NCBI RefSeq assembly: GCF_022919075.1
Contig: NZ_CP095078.1
Coordinates: 3,286,001 to 3,350,000, forward strand
Reading direction: 5' to 3'
Source of the DNA: Nocardioides sp. W7
Lineage (GTDB): Bacteria; Actinomycetota; Actinomycetes; Propionibacteriales; Nocardioidaceae
Length of the DNA stretch: 64,000 nt
The position numbers and the translations under genes are program-made. The notes under the pieces are model-generated. The model worked only from the letters and a program-made list of their open reading frames with translations. It ran no database searches and had not been told where the DNA came from. Below are positions 24,540 to 32,816 of the stretch, in pieces (the first letter of the stretch is position 1; every line of letters starts with the position of its first letter).

Positions 24540-24576
24540 GAGGCGCCCGTCCCGGTTGTTCGGGGCGGGCGCCTCG
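24540..24576. terminator. Strong hairpin in the IS110 / SulP scrap region
   Basis: GAGGCGCCCGTCCC-GGTTGTTC-GGGGCGGGCGCCTC forms a stem of about 14 bp (one imperfect position) with an 8-base loop, followed by GTGCTTCG. It looks like a rho-independent terminator without a long T-run. Confidence 0.55.
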
Positions 24577-24703
24577 TGCTTCGTCGATATCGTCGGTGGT
24601 GAGCGTGTCATTGGCGACGCGCGGTCAGGCTGATATGCGCGGGTTGGTTACCGCAGGACGGGGTGTTCGGCAGGAGCGGACCGCTTGTCTAGGACCGAGC
24701 GTC

Positions 24704-25946
24704 GTCCGGATCAGCTGTGCTGGTCCGGACTGCTCATAGCTGTTTCGCGGGTCGCTCCACGCGCTGCTTCCACCACGTTGGTCGATGAAGCAGTCAGGGT
24801 TGGCCGGGCTCGGGTCAGTCCTCGAGGACGGCCAGGGACCAGCACCAGCCGGCCAGCTCGCGGGCGATCGCGACGTTGGCGACCACGTGCCGCTTGCGAC
24901 GGGCCCGGAAGGTGTCCCAGCGGGCGTTCAGCCGCCGGTTGCCGGCGTCACCGCGGGCCCGGGCTGCTGGTGATGCGAGCTCCCAGCGATCACGCATGGT
25001 CTTTCCCGGCCGATAGTGGGCCCGGTGGTGCCAGGCGGCCTCGACCAGCAGCCGACGCAGGTGGGTGTTGCCGGTCTTGGTGATCGAGCCCTGGACCCGG
25101 CTCGCCCCGGAGGAGTACTCCGACGGCACCAGACCGACGAACGAGCCGATGGTGTTGCCGGTGAACCGGTGCCAGTCACCGACCTCAACGGCCAACGCGA
25201 ACCCGGTCAGGGTGCTGACCCCGCGCAGGCAGCCGAGTCGGCGCACGATCGGGGTGAACTCGGAGTCCGCCGCCATCACGGCGATCGCGTCATCGAGCCG
25301 GTCGCGGCGCGCTTTCACGGCGAGCACGGCGTCGTAGTCGGACTCGAACGTCAGCTGCAGCGCGGGCGCATCGAAGCGCTGTCGGCGTAGCCAGGCGTCG
25401 TGGGTGGTGGTCCAGGCGTGACCGCCGGAGTAGACGATCCCTTGGCGCAGCAGAAGTTTCGACAACCGGTGCCGGGCCCGCATCAGGTCACCGCGAGCGT
25501 CCTCCCGAGCGCGGACCAGGTCGCGGGCGTTCTCCTGTCCCACGCTCGGCACCGACACCGCGACGTACTCGTCGAGTCGCAGCAATCGGGCCAGGTGCAC
25601 CGCGTCCTTGGCGTCGGTCTTGACCCGATCGCCCGAAGGTCGCTGCAGTTTCGACGGAGCGACGACCTCGCACCGGATCCCGGCCGCGGCCAGTGCCCGC
25701 GACAGGCCGAATCCCGTCGGGCCAGCCTCGTAGGCCACCGCGACCGGCCCCGGAAGGTCCTGGACCCAGGACCTGATGTGGTCATGAGACGGGGTCAGCT
25801 TCGCTTGGACGAGCTCGCCCGTGACGCCATCGATCGCCGCTGCCGCGACAGATCGTGCGTGCACGTCGAGCCCAACGCTCGTACGCTCGGTAAACACCGG
25901 GGCCTCCCACAATGTCGGATAGGCCGAGCAGGCGGCCCCTGCTCGG
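24704..25946 (-). mobile_element. IS110-family insertion sequence (ends not determined)
   Basis: The element contains the intact transposase at 24815-25897. Hairpins lie in both non-coding flanks: 24704-24730 (11-bp stem with one G-T pair, loop CTGTG) and 25924-25946 (perfect 8-bp stem CCGAGCAG/CTGCTCGG). IS110 elements lack terminal inverted repeats and use a structured bridge RNA from a non-coding end, so these hairpins are candidates. Exact ends cannot be set from one copy. Confidence 0.5.
24815..25897 (-). CDS. IS110-family transposase (DEDD type)
   Basis: The 360-residue transposase is full length and intact. The RuvC-like domain shows GLDVHARS (first Asp), VAYEAGPTGFGL (Glu) and TDAKDAVHLARLL (Asp-Asp). 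The C-terminal Transposase_20 domain reads LRGVSTLTGFALAVEVGDWHRFTG...FVGLVPSEYSSGASRVQGSITKTGNTHLRRLLVEAAWH, including the conserved serine region. GTG 25897 is preceded by GGGAGG; a longer in-frame extension to 25993 has no ribosome site. It is distinct in sequence from the broken copy at 23740. Confidence 0.92.
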   Translation of the reverse strand: MFTERTSVGLDVHARSVAAAAIDGVTGELVQAKLTPSHDHIRSWVQDLPGPVAVAYEAGPTGFGLSRALAAAGIRCEVVAPSKLQRPSGDRVKTDAKDAVHLARLLRLDEYVAVSVPSVGQENARDLVRAREDARGDLMRARHRLSKLLLRQGIVYSGGHAWTTTHDAWLRRQRFDAPALQLTFESDYDAVLAVKARRDRLDDAIAVMAADSEFTPIVRRLGCLRGVSTLTGFALAVEVGDWHRFTGNTIGSFVGLVPSEYSSGASRVQGSITKTGNTHLRRLLVEAAWHHRAHYRPGKTMRDRWELASPAARARGDAGNRRLNARWDTFRARRKRHVVANVAIARELAGWCWSLAVLED

Positions 25947-26379
25947 TAACCCACGAATCTTGTGAGTGAGGCCCCGGCCCGCAACCCCGTCACTGCGACC
26001 GGGTCACGTCATACCGTCTAGTCAGTGTGCTGGGCAACACCGCCCCGGGCCTCCCCGTCGCGGATGAGGTTTGGTGAGCCGGATGCGTCGGCGCAGGTTG
26101 AGCCCCGTCAGGGTCATCGGCGTCTTCCCGATGGCGCACCATGTCGGATGTCTGATGGCACGCGAGGGACCCCGCCCTGACCCGCCGTGCTGGGGGTCGC
26201 AGCGGCGCGGTGGATGGCGTGGGTCGCACGGGTGCCGCCGACGAACGAGTTCCGATCCCTGACGCTGGAAGACGTTGGAACGTGTCTTCGCAGGGTGGGG
26301 CAGGGGCGCTTTTCAGGCACCTACATGTTGGGCGTCAGTCGCGCGTGACTAGATGTCGTAACCAAGCGGCTCGCTCCAG
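25898..26379. other. Non-coding stretch with IS flank and first copy of a diverged repeat
   Basis: The left part is the upstream flank of the IS110 transposase, with a perfect 8-bp hairpin at 25924-25946. The right part (26240-26360) carries a repeat copy described separately. No gene is seen. Confidence 0.5.
26240..26360 (+). repeat. Diverged direct repeat, copy A
   Basis: Blocks GACGCTG, AGACGT-GGAA, TTTCAGGCACCTAC and AGATGTCGTA occur in the same order as in copy B at 28004-28117. The last two blocks are 26 bases apart in both. The pair flanks the SpoIIE phosphatase at 26380-27612. Confidence 0.6.
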
Positions 26380-27612
26380 TCACGCGCGTTTCTCGACCTG
26401 CGCCACCAGGATGGCGATGTCGTCCTCGGCAGTCTGGTCGCCTACGACTTCTGAAAGGGCGCGGATGCAGCGCATCTCCGGGTCGCCCGGCTGGCCCAGC
26501 ACGTCGACGAGCCGGACCATGTTCTCGTCCAGGGCCCCGACGACGGTGCGGTCCCGGGTAGGCCGGCGCTCGACCAGCCCGTCTGTGTAGAGGCACAGGA
26601 ACCCGCCCGCCGGCACCTCGATGACCACGCTGCGCCGAGCCGTCTCGGGCTGGAAGCCCAGCAACGGGTCCTGCGGGATCGCGGCCACCACGGGTTGCGC
26701 CCCGGGACTGCCCACGACCGGAGGGTGGTGACCCGCCGTGCTGAGGCACCACTCGGTGTAGGGAGCGTGGGCGATCCCGAGCACGACCGTCGCGAAGACC
26801 TCCTGCTCGAAGTGGCAGATCTTGCGGTCCAGTCGCATGAGCACCTCGGCGGGGTCGTCATGCTCCAGGGCGTAGGCCCGCAGCGCGCTGCGGAGCCGGC
26901 CCATCACGACCGCCGCCTCCAGGCCGTGGCCCGCGACATCGCCCATCACGATGGCGAGACGGTCGCCGGGCAGCTCGAAGACGTCGTACCAGTCCCCGCC
27001 CAGGTCGCCGTGGGCCGGGACGTAGCGTGCCGCGATCGAGATTCCCTCCGGCGCCGTCACGGTGGTAGGCAGGAGGCTGCGCTGGAGCGTGAGCGCCGCC
27101 GTGTGGGCGTCGTCGGCGAACCGGTCGTGGAGGCCGGCGCCCAGTGTGGCGGCGTGCTGGCTGAGCAGCCTCGTCTCGGCCTCGGTCGCGACGTGGCCGT
27201 GCAGGTAGCCGACGTGCAGCACGCCCAACAGTTCGCTGCCGTCCATGACCGGCACGCCGAGCAGGGACTGCACGCCGTGGTCGAGCAGCACGGGGTTGAT
27301 GACCGTCGACCTGTCGACCTGGGAGAGAACGACGGGCTGCCGGCTCTGCGCGATGCGACCGGCGAACCCGTGTCCGAACGGCACTCGCCGCGCCGCGTGC
27401 AGCATCCGGCCGAGGCCGACCGTCGCGAGCGGCTCCAGGAACGACCGGGTGCCGTCCAGGACCAGCACCGTCGCCGTGTCGGCCCCGAGCGCAGCACGTA
27501 CGCCGTCCAGCACGTCGCTGAGACCGCCGATCGTCTCGGCGCGATCCCCACTCGCCGTCTGAGCGACAGGGTGGGCCGAGACCGGACCGCGGTCAACGCC
27601 GCCGGTCCTCAT
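26380..27612 (-). CDS. GAF and SpoIIE (PP2C-type) phosphatase
   Basis: The 410-residue protein has a GAF domain (about 25-175; GHGFAGRIAQSRQPVVLSQVD, LLGVPVMDGSELLGVLHVG) and a SpoIIE phosphatase domain (about 195-405). It shows GGDWYDVFELPGDRLAIVMGDVAGHGLEAA, STAGHHPPVV, LYTDGLVERR and TAEDDIAILV. This is a complete RsbU-like architecture without kinase domain. GGGAGC lies before the ATG at 27612. It lies between two copies of a diverged repeat, so it may have been brought in by an element. No adjacent antagonist gene is seen. Confidence 0.88.
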   Translation of the reverse strand: MRTGGVDRGPVSAHPVAQTASGDRAETIGGLSDVLDGVRAALGADTATVLVLDGTRSFLEPLATVGLGRMLHAARRVPFGHGFAGRIAQSRQPVVLSQVDRSTVINPVLLDHGVQSLLGVPVMDGSELLGVLHVGYLHGHVATEAETRLLSQHAATLGAGLHDRFADDAHTAALTLQRSLLPTTVTAPEGISIAARYVPAHGDLGGDWYDVFELPGDRLAIVMGDVAGHGLEAAVVMGRLRSALRAYALEHDDPAEVLMRLDRKICHFEQEVFATVVLGIAHAPYTEWCLSTAGHHPPVVGSPGAQPVVAAIPQDPLLGFQPETARRSVVIEVPAGGFLCLYTDGLVERRPTRDRTVVGALDENMVRLVDVLGQPGDPEMRCIRALSEVVGDQTAEDDIAILVAQVEKRA

Positions 27613-28808
27613 GCTCCCGCCTCCGCGCCAAGCGGCCCCGACACTGCGCCAAGGCTCCACGTCGCCACGTCTCCCTTGTTCGATGCGGAACCCCTCGTCC
27701 AGAAACGCAATAGTCTTCCACACTCGTGTGCCGTGCCACCGGCACGGCCCAAGACGTGCCATGTCAACTTTGCTGGTTCTCGCTCAGGTGCGTCACGAGG
27801 GGAGAGGTGCCGGCGTGGGTCGCCGTCACGTGCCCCAAAGACCTGCCTGCCCGACGGTGTCGACCCGGACCCGGGTCAGCCCGGGGAGAGGAGATCGCGC
27901 CTGACTACGGCAGCTGCTTGTACCAAGAACGAGCGAGTTCGATCTCGACGGGTTGTTGGGGCACGGAGAGGGCCTGAGCCGCTGGGACACACTGGGGACA
28001 CGCGCCAACGAAAGACGGCCGCTGACGCTGACAGACGTCGGAAGACGTTTGTTCAGGTCAGGGGCCGTTTCAGGCACCTACCAGACGGCCATGAGGCCGC
28101 GCTGAACAGATGTCGTAGATCTGACTGGCATCGTCGGCGCACGCGTCGAAAGACGCCAAGGATGGCTCCCCGGTCGACGGGAACGTTCAGCTGTAAACGA
28201 TGCCCGCAAGCACCTCGTGTCGCTCGGAGTGCGGCTGGCTCGGCCGGGCAACGAGGGGGCCCCCTGAACGCGGGAAACGCGGAGGGCCGCAGCGTGGCGC
28301 GGGTTCCGGGTCTCATTCTCGGGTCGCCGGAGTTGGGCTTGGCACTCGAGCAGAAGCAGGCGGCCGGCGCTCCTGAGGCGCGAGCGGCCGGGCCCTATCG
28401 CTGGCAGCTGACGGTCGTCGACCAGTCCGCCGAGAAGCCGGGGCCACTTCACGTGGCCGTGGGTGCAGGAGTCGGCTTGGGCTCACGGGAGGGCTTCGGG
28501 GTGGGCTGCTCCGTAGGTGCGGGGGCGGCAGTTCGCAGATCTCGCGTCGGAGTCGGCGCCACGCTCACATCAGAGGTCGGCTCCGGGCCGTCAGCCGACG
28601 TCTCGGGACGGTCAAGCGACCGCGTCGGGCTGGGGAGCGTCACACCCGGGGATGGTCGACGGCGTGCGTGTCGCCGCCGGAGGGTCGGTCGGACGTCCCG
28701 CCGCGTGCGACGAGCAACACGCAGACGTCCGCGCCGAGAAGCAGACTTCCCCGTGCCGCCTCAGCCCTGCTGAATGGAGAGCCGCCGACCCAGCCGGACG
28801 GATCCTGG
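27613..28808. other. Long non-coding stretch with repeat copy B and scraps
   Basis: No intact gene is visible. Around 27970-28010 the bases GGGACACACTGGGGACACG resemble the 3' end of actinobacterial integrase genes. They are followed by decayed hairpin arms ACGGCCGCTGAC and GTCAGGGGCCGT (28014-28070) and by repeat copy B. A Pro/Thr-rich minus-strand frame at 28449-28643 has no start signal or partner domain and is probably a scrap. Confidence 0.4.
28004..28117 (+). repeat. Diverged direct repeat, copy B
   Basis: It shares with copy A (26240-26360) the blocks GACGCTG, AGACGT-GGAA, TTTCAGGCACCTAC and AGATGTCGTA in the same order and orientation. Copy B also contains imperfect inverted arms ACGGCCGCTGAC / GTCAGGGGCCGT, like an attachment-site terminator. 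Confidence 0.6.
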
Positions 28809-29216
28809 TCAGCACGTGCTCTCGACGGCGTCGTTGAGGTCTTTCAGGGCGGTACCGAGTGCCTGAACTGCGGTCCCGACGTCGACGACGGCCGCGGGGG
28901 ACGGTGTGGCGGTTGCGGTCTCGAGGGTGGTGGTGACAGACGTTGCGGCCTGGTCGACCGCCTCGATCTCAGTCGCGTACTCGTCCTTGGCGTCACTCCT
29001 AACTTGCTTCAGATCCGCCTGCACCTCGCTGACGTCGTCCTGCAGGGTCGTCAGCGTGTCCTGGTCGATGTCGAGGTCCGTCATGTCCGCGACCGACGAC
29101 CTGAGTGCGTCGACGGAGGAGCAGACGGCGGGATCGTCCTCGCCGCAGCCGGTCAGCGTCGCCGCCAGCAGGAGCGTTCCAGCGGGCAGGCCCCAGAGAA
29201 GTCGTGTGCGGTTCAT
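28809..29216 (-). CDS. Small secreted lipoprotein, function unknown
   Basis: The 135-residue protein has a lipoprotein signal peptide ending LTGC (LLLAATLTGC, lipid-attachment C23). A helical, acidic domain follows with heptad-like spacing (SVDALRSSVADMTDLDIDQDTLTTLQDDVSEVQADLKQVRSDAKDEYATEIEAVDQAATSV) and a final cysteine. A coiled coil is likely. It is divergent from the DUF1269 gene across the regulon palindrome at 29252, which lies 36 bases upstream of its ATG. It is probably the first gene of the island. Confidence 0.8.
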   Translation of the reverse strand: MNRTRLLWGLPAGTLLLAATLTGCGEDDPAVCSSVDALRSSVADMTDLDIDQDTLTTLQDDVSEVQADLKQVRSDAKDEYATEIEAVDQAATSVTTTLETATATPSPAAVVDVGTAVQALGTALKDLNDAVESTC

Positions 29217-29251
29217 GCCCGACAGCCTGCTCGGACGACAACCATGGGTCT

Positions 29252-29268
29252 TCACGCACACTGCGTGA
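29252..29268. promoter_or_regulatory. Regulon palindrome, site 1
   Basis: TCACGCA-CAC-TGCGTGA is a perfect 7-3-7 palindrome in the divergent promoter between the lipoprotein and the DUF1269 gene. Confidence 0.85.
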
Positions 29269-29349
29269 TTCGGAGGTCAGGTGCGGTTGCGATCGTCGTT
29301 GAAGGAGACCCGACCGGGTCGCCTCGGAACCAGGCAGGGAGCCAGGCAA

Positions 29350-30017
29350 ATATCGGACAACCAGAACACCAGCACCTCCGACGACGACGTGGTCGCAGGG
29401 GTCACGGACGGTGCGTACACGCTCCTCGTCGCGGACTTCGCGGACACCGAGTCCGCATGGCAGGCGTACGAGGGTACGAGGACCTCAAGGCCGTCGAGAG
29501 CGGGCAGACCGTCGACATCGAGGGTGTCGTCGTGGACAAGAGAGGTGACGACGGCAAGGTCGAGGTTCAGAAGGCCACCGACCACAGCACCCGGTCCGGC
29601 CTCCGGTGGGGCGTCGTCGGCGGCATCGCGCTCGGCGTCATCTTCCCGCCCTCCGTCCTGGGGAGTACGGCGGCCGTGGGTGCTGCCGGCGCCGGTATCG
29701 GCAAGCTGCGCGAGCGGCACCACCGCAAGGAGCTCGCCACTGAGCTGGGGGACGCCATCGCCGTCGGCCACTCGGGCATCGTTGCGCTGGTCTCCGATCC
29801 CGGAGCGGTGAGGATCCGTGAGGCTCTCGCGCAGGCGGGCGCGATCGTCCAGAGCGCCGTCGACGACGTGGCGGCCGACGAGATCAAGGCCGCAGCCAAG
29901 GACGCCTCCGACGATGCTTCGTCGGACGACAACTTCGTCGGACGACAAGGCGTGATCATGCGGAGCGCCTCGCCGCCGATGATCTCCGGCTTCGTCGCGT
30001 ACGGCGCGCGCGCCTAG
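29350..30017 (+). pseudogene. DUF1269 membrane protein broken by an 8-bp tandem duplication
   Basis: The N-terminal part (SDNQNTSTSDDDVVAGVTDGAYTLLVADFADTESAWQAYE) is in one frame. The rest (YEDLKAVESGQTVDIEGVVVDKRGDDGKVEVQKATDHSTRSGLRWGVVGGIALGVIFPPSVLG to the C-terminus at 30017) is in another. Together they make a normal DUF1269 protein. The break is a perfect tandem GTACGAGG at 29466-29473 and 29474-29481; deleting one copy restores AYEDLK. The position expected for ATG (ATA at 29350, after AGGGAG) is also non-standard. Function of the family is unknown. It would be under the palindrome at 29252. Confidence 0.78.
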
Positions 30018-30532
30018 TCCTCGGTCATCGATTCCAGCGCGACGGTCACCGCCAGCACGAGGCCCACGTCCTCGCCTGGCTCGACCTCGACGCCGTAGGT
30101 GTCTCGGACCCGGAACCACCGCTTCGAGATCTGGGCGACCCTGTCTCCGTTGCGCTCGATCTCGTACTCGTGGTCGACGACGTTGCCGCGCACCTTCAGG
30201 TCGGCTCCGTCGTCGACGTCGATCGCGAACCGGTCGCGGATGCCCACGAGGGCCTTGTGGATGGTCGCGACCGAGCGTCCGTCCCGCTCGATCGCGATCT
30301 TGTCGCGGACGCTGAGCTTGCGCTCCTGGATGCTCGCCACCTCCTGGCCGGAGGTGTCCTCGAGCTTGAAGGTGCTGCGCGCCCGCAGCGCCTTCCCGTT
30401 GACGCGGAACGCACGGTTGCCCTGGTCGTCCTCGATCCAGTAGTCGTCGCCGATGGAGAACAGCTTCTCCCTCATCTGGAAGCGGCGAAGGTCGTTGTCG
30501 TCGTCGTTTCCCCGGTTTCGCAAGATGCCCAT
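30014..30532 (-). CDS. LURP-one-related (DUF567/Tubby C-like) protein
   Basis: The 172-residue protein has the repeated beta-strand pattern of the LURP-one/Tubby-like family: YWIEDDQGNRAFRVNGKALRARSTFKLEDTSGQEVASIQERKLSVRDKIAIERDGRSVATIHKA, then YEIERNGDRVAQISKRWFRVRDTYGVEV. These proteins are thought to associate with membrane lipids. AAGGGA precedes the ATG. It converges with the DUF1269 pseudogene (ends overlap by 4 bases) and is divergent from cardiolipin synthase across a regulon palindrome. Confidence 0.85.
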   Translation of the reverse strand: MGILRNRGNDDDNDLRRFQMREKLFSIGDDYWIEDDQGNRAFRVNGKALRARSTFKLEDTSGQEVASIQERKLSVRDKIAIERDGRSVATIHKALVGIRDRFAIDVDDGADLKVRGNVVDHEYEIERNGDRVAQISKRWFRVRDTYGVEVEPGEDVGLVLAVTVALESMTED

Positions 30533-30590
30533 GGTCGTCCCTTCGCGGATGGTGTCTCGGCAGCGTAGGTCTGCCGTGACTCCTCCGTCT

Positions 30591-30607
30591 TCACGCACGT
30601 TGCGTGA
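30591..30607. promoter_or_regulatory. Regulon palindrome, site 2
   Basis: TCACGCA-CGT-TGCGTGA is a perfect 7-3-7 palindrome between the LURP-one-like gene (minus) and the cardiolipin synthase gene (plus), 36 bases before the latter's ATG. Confidence 0.85.
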
Positions 30608-30642
30608 GGACGCGGGGTCGCGCCGACACCAGACTTCCGGTC

Positions 30643-32076
30643 ATGGCTCCCTGGATCGCAGCTGCCGCGTACCTGCTCGACCTGGTGTTGAAGATCGTTG
30701 CGCTGGGAGTGGTGCCGAAGAACCGGCGGCCGTCCAGCGGCATGGCCTGGTTGCTCCTGATCCTGGTCCTGCCCGTCGTCGGGTGGGTGATCTTCCTCGT
30801 CCTGGGGCGGACCAAGATCGGGCGCCGCCGCAACGAGCAGCAGGCTGAGGTCAACGAGCTCGTGGCGGAGCGGACGGCCGACGTACCCACCATGGAGGAG
30901 GACTTCCCCGGACCGGCGTACGTGCGGTCGGTGGCCACCCTGAACCGCAACCTGGGGGCGCAGCCGGCGATGCCCGGCAACCGGGTCGACCTGTTTTCGG
31001 TCTACCGCGAGTCGATCGCTGCGATGACCGCGGAGATCGACAAGGCCACCAACTGGGTGCACGTCGAGTTCTACATCACCGCCTGGGACGACGTCACCGG
31101 GCCGTTCTACGAGGCGCTGGCGCGGGCCGTCGAGCGCGGCGTGACGGTCCGCCTGCTCTTCGACCATCTCGGCTCCAAGGGCATCCCCGGGTACAAGGAG
31201 TTCACCGCCAAGCTGGACGCGTCCGGCATCGAGTGGCACCCGATGCTGCCGGTCGCGCCGTTCAAGCGCCGCATCGACCTGCGCAACCACCGCAAGATCC
31301 TGGTGATCGACGGGATGGTCGCGTTCGCCGGTTCGCAGAACCTGATCGAGCCCGGCTACAACAAACCAGCGAACCACAAGCTCGGCCGAGAGTGGGTGGA
31401 GCTGGTGGCCCGCATCGAGGGTCCGACGGTGAGCGCCCTCAACCTGCTCTTCTGCACCGACTGGTACAGCGAGACAGAGGTCAAGCTGGTTGACGAGCTC
31501 GTCACGGCACCCGTACCGGCCGGTGAGATCGAGGGGCAGGTGATCCCCAGCGGCCCGGGCTTCTCGACCGAGAACAACTTGCGTGCGTTCACGACCCTGC
31601 TGTACTCGGCACAGAGCCGGCTGTCGATCACCAGCCCGTACTTCGTGCCGGACGAGTCACTCCTCTACGCCATCACCACGGCGGCGCAGCGCGGCGTCGA
31701 CGTCGAGTTGTTCGTGAGCGAGGCTGGGGACCAGTTCATGGTCTACCACGCCCAGTGCTCCTACTACGAGGCACTGCTGCGCGCCGGCGTGCGGATCTAC
31801 ATGTACCCGGCGCCGGCGATCCTGCACACGAAGTGCTTCAGCGTCGACGACGACGTCGCGGTGCTGGGATCGAGCAACATGGACATGCGCTCCTTCGGCC
31901 TGAACTACGAGGTATCCGTCATGCTCCTCGGACCCGAGGTCGTCACCGAGATGCGCAAGGTGGAGGACCACTACCGGGCGATCTCCCGGGAGTTGCTCCT
32001 CGAGGACTGGCTGGCCCGCCCCCGCAAGGCGTCGTACTGGGACAACGTGATGCGGCTGACCGCTGCCCTGCAGTAG
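30643..32076 (+). CDS. cls: Cardiolipin synthase (phospholipase D family)
   Basis: The 477-residue enzyme condenses phosphatidylglycerol (or related lipids) into cardiolipin at the inner membrane. Two N-terminal helices (about 5-22 and 30-53) precede two PLD half-domains. The HKD motifs are NHRKILVIDG (H216) and HTKCFSVDDD (H395), each followed by GSQN or GSSNMD. Length and layout fit ClsA-type enzymes. The ATG follows a regulon palindrome. The gene suggests that membrane lipid remodelling is part of the regulon. Confidence 0.92.
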   Translation: MAPWIAAAAYLLDLVLKIVALGVVPKNRRPSSGMAWLLLILVLPVVGWVIFLVLGRTKIGRRRNEQQAEVNELVAERTADVPTMEEDFPGPAYVRSVATLNRNLGAQPAMPGNRVDLFSVYRESIAAMTAEIDKATNWVHVEFYITAWDDVTGPFYEALARAVERGVTVRLLFDHLGSKGIPGYKEFTAKLDASGIEWHPMLPVAPFKRRIDLRNHRKILVIDGMVAFAGSQNLIEPGYNKPANHKLGREWVELVARIEGPTVSALNLLFCTDWYSETEVKLVDELVTAPVPAGEIEGQVIPSGPGFSTENNLRAFTTLLYSAQSRLSITSPYFVPDESLLYAITTAAQRGVDVELFVSEAGDQFMVYHAQCSYYEALLRAGVRIYMYPAPAILHTKCFSVDDDVAVLGSSNMDMRSFGLNYEVSVMLLGPEVVTEMRKVEDHYRAISRELLLEDWLARPRKASYWDNVMRLTAALQ

Positions 32077-32373
32077 CGCCCGCCAGAACCGGCGCCTGCG
32101 TTGGGAGCCGGTGGTTGTGGAGTTGCGCGATACGGAGGTGATCGCGGTGCCAGTGCTTCGGGCACCGCGGGTGGGCGACCGCCCATCGCGACTACCGGTG
32201 CCCCTGTGAGGTTCACGCACCCTGCGTGACGTCACAACCGGCAGTCATCAGCAATCTTGTGAGCAGTAGATCCAGAGCAGCTTCCAGGAGCCGGAGGTAC
32301 AGATGGCGAACTCATCCGAGCCAGGGCATCGGCGGCCCAGTCGTCAAGTACCTGTGAACTCGTCGGACGAGCC
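32077..32373. other. Intergenic stretch with a regulon palindrome
   Basis: It contains no gene. The palindrome at 32213 is the only recognisable signal and lies about 145 bases upstream of the DUF2550-like gene. Confidence 0.5.
32213..32229. promoter_or_regulatory. Regulon palindrome, site 3
   Basis: TCACGCA-CCC-TGCGTGA is a perfect 7-3-7 palindrome upstream of the DUF2550-like gene. Confidence 0.85.
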
Positions 32374-32775
32374 ATGCTGATCGCGCTCCTGGCGCTGCTC
32401 GGGGTAGATCTGGCCGTCCTCCTGGTGTTCCTCGCCTTCGTGTTGGCGCGTGAGCGCTGGGTCAAGAAGCGTCCCGGCGCTTTCAAGGGGGCCATTCGCC
32501 TCGCCGACGGAGACCTGGACGGCTTCGCGCCGAAATGGCGCCGCGGCTACGGCCACTGGGTGCGAGACGTCCTGGTGTGGACCAAGGCACCCTTCCTGCT
32601 GCGCAATGAGCTGATACCCGCTGACGATCTCGAAGAGAAGCGGCATGGTCTACCCGGCGAAGTCAAACACCTCGGCGACAAGCCAACCCTGATCCGTCTG
32701 CGAGCTGGCGGGGCCATCCTCGAGGTGGCCGCCCAGGCGAGTGACACGGAACGCTTGCTGGAGCCGTACCGGTAG
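32374..32775 (+). CDS. DUF2550-like small membrane protein
   Basis: The 133-residue protein has one N-terminal helix (about 2-25, LIALLALLGVDLAVLLVFLAFVLA). A basic cytosolic-type domain follows (KKRPGAFKGAIRLADGDLDGFAPKWRRGYGHWVRDVLVWTKAPFLLRNELIPADDL), resembling actinobacterial DUF2550. The function is unknown. It stands alone, converging with the AI-2E gene 41 bases away. Confidence 0.65.
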   Translation: MLIALLALLGVDLAVLLVFLAFVLARERWVKKRPGAFKGAIRLADGDLDGFAPKWRRGYGHWVRDVLVWTKAPFLLRNELIPADDLEEKRHGLPGEVKHLGDKPTLIRLRAGGAILEVAAQASDTERLLEPYR

Positions 32776-32816
32776 CTCCTCCGGTGCTCATTGAACGGGA
32801 AGGCCTAGATCCACCG

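Noticed and set aside
28449..28643. Pro/Thr-rich minus-strand ORF
   Set aside because: No start signal, no signal peptide and no adjoining domain; probably a scrap.
26695..28773. Plus-strand frame of 692 codons spanning the SpoIIE gene and the following gap
   Set aside because: It is low-complexity Arg-rich sequence without domain or ribosome site, antisense to a clear phosphatase.
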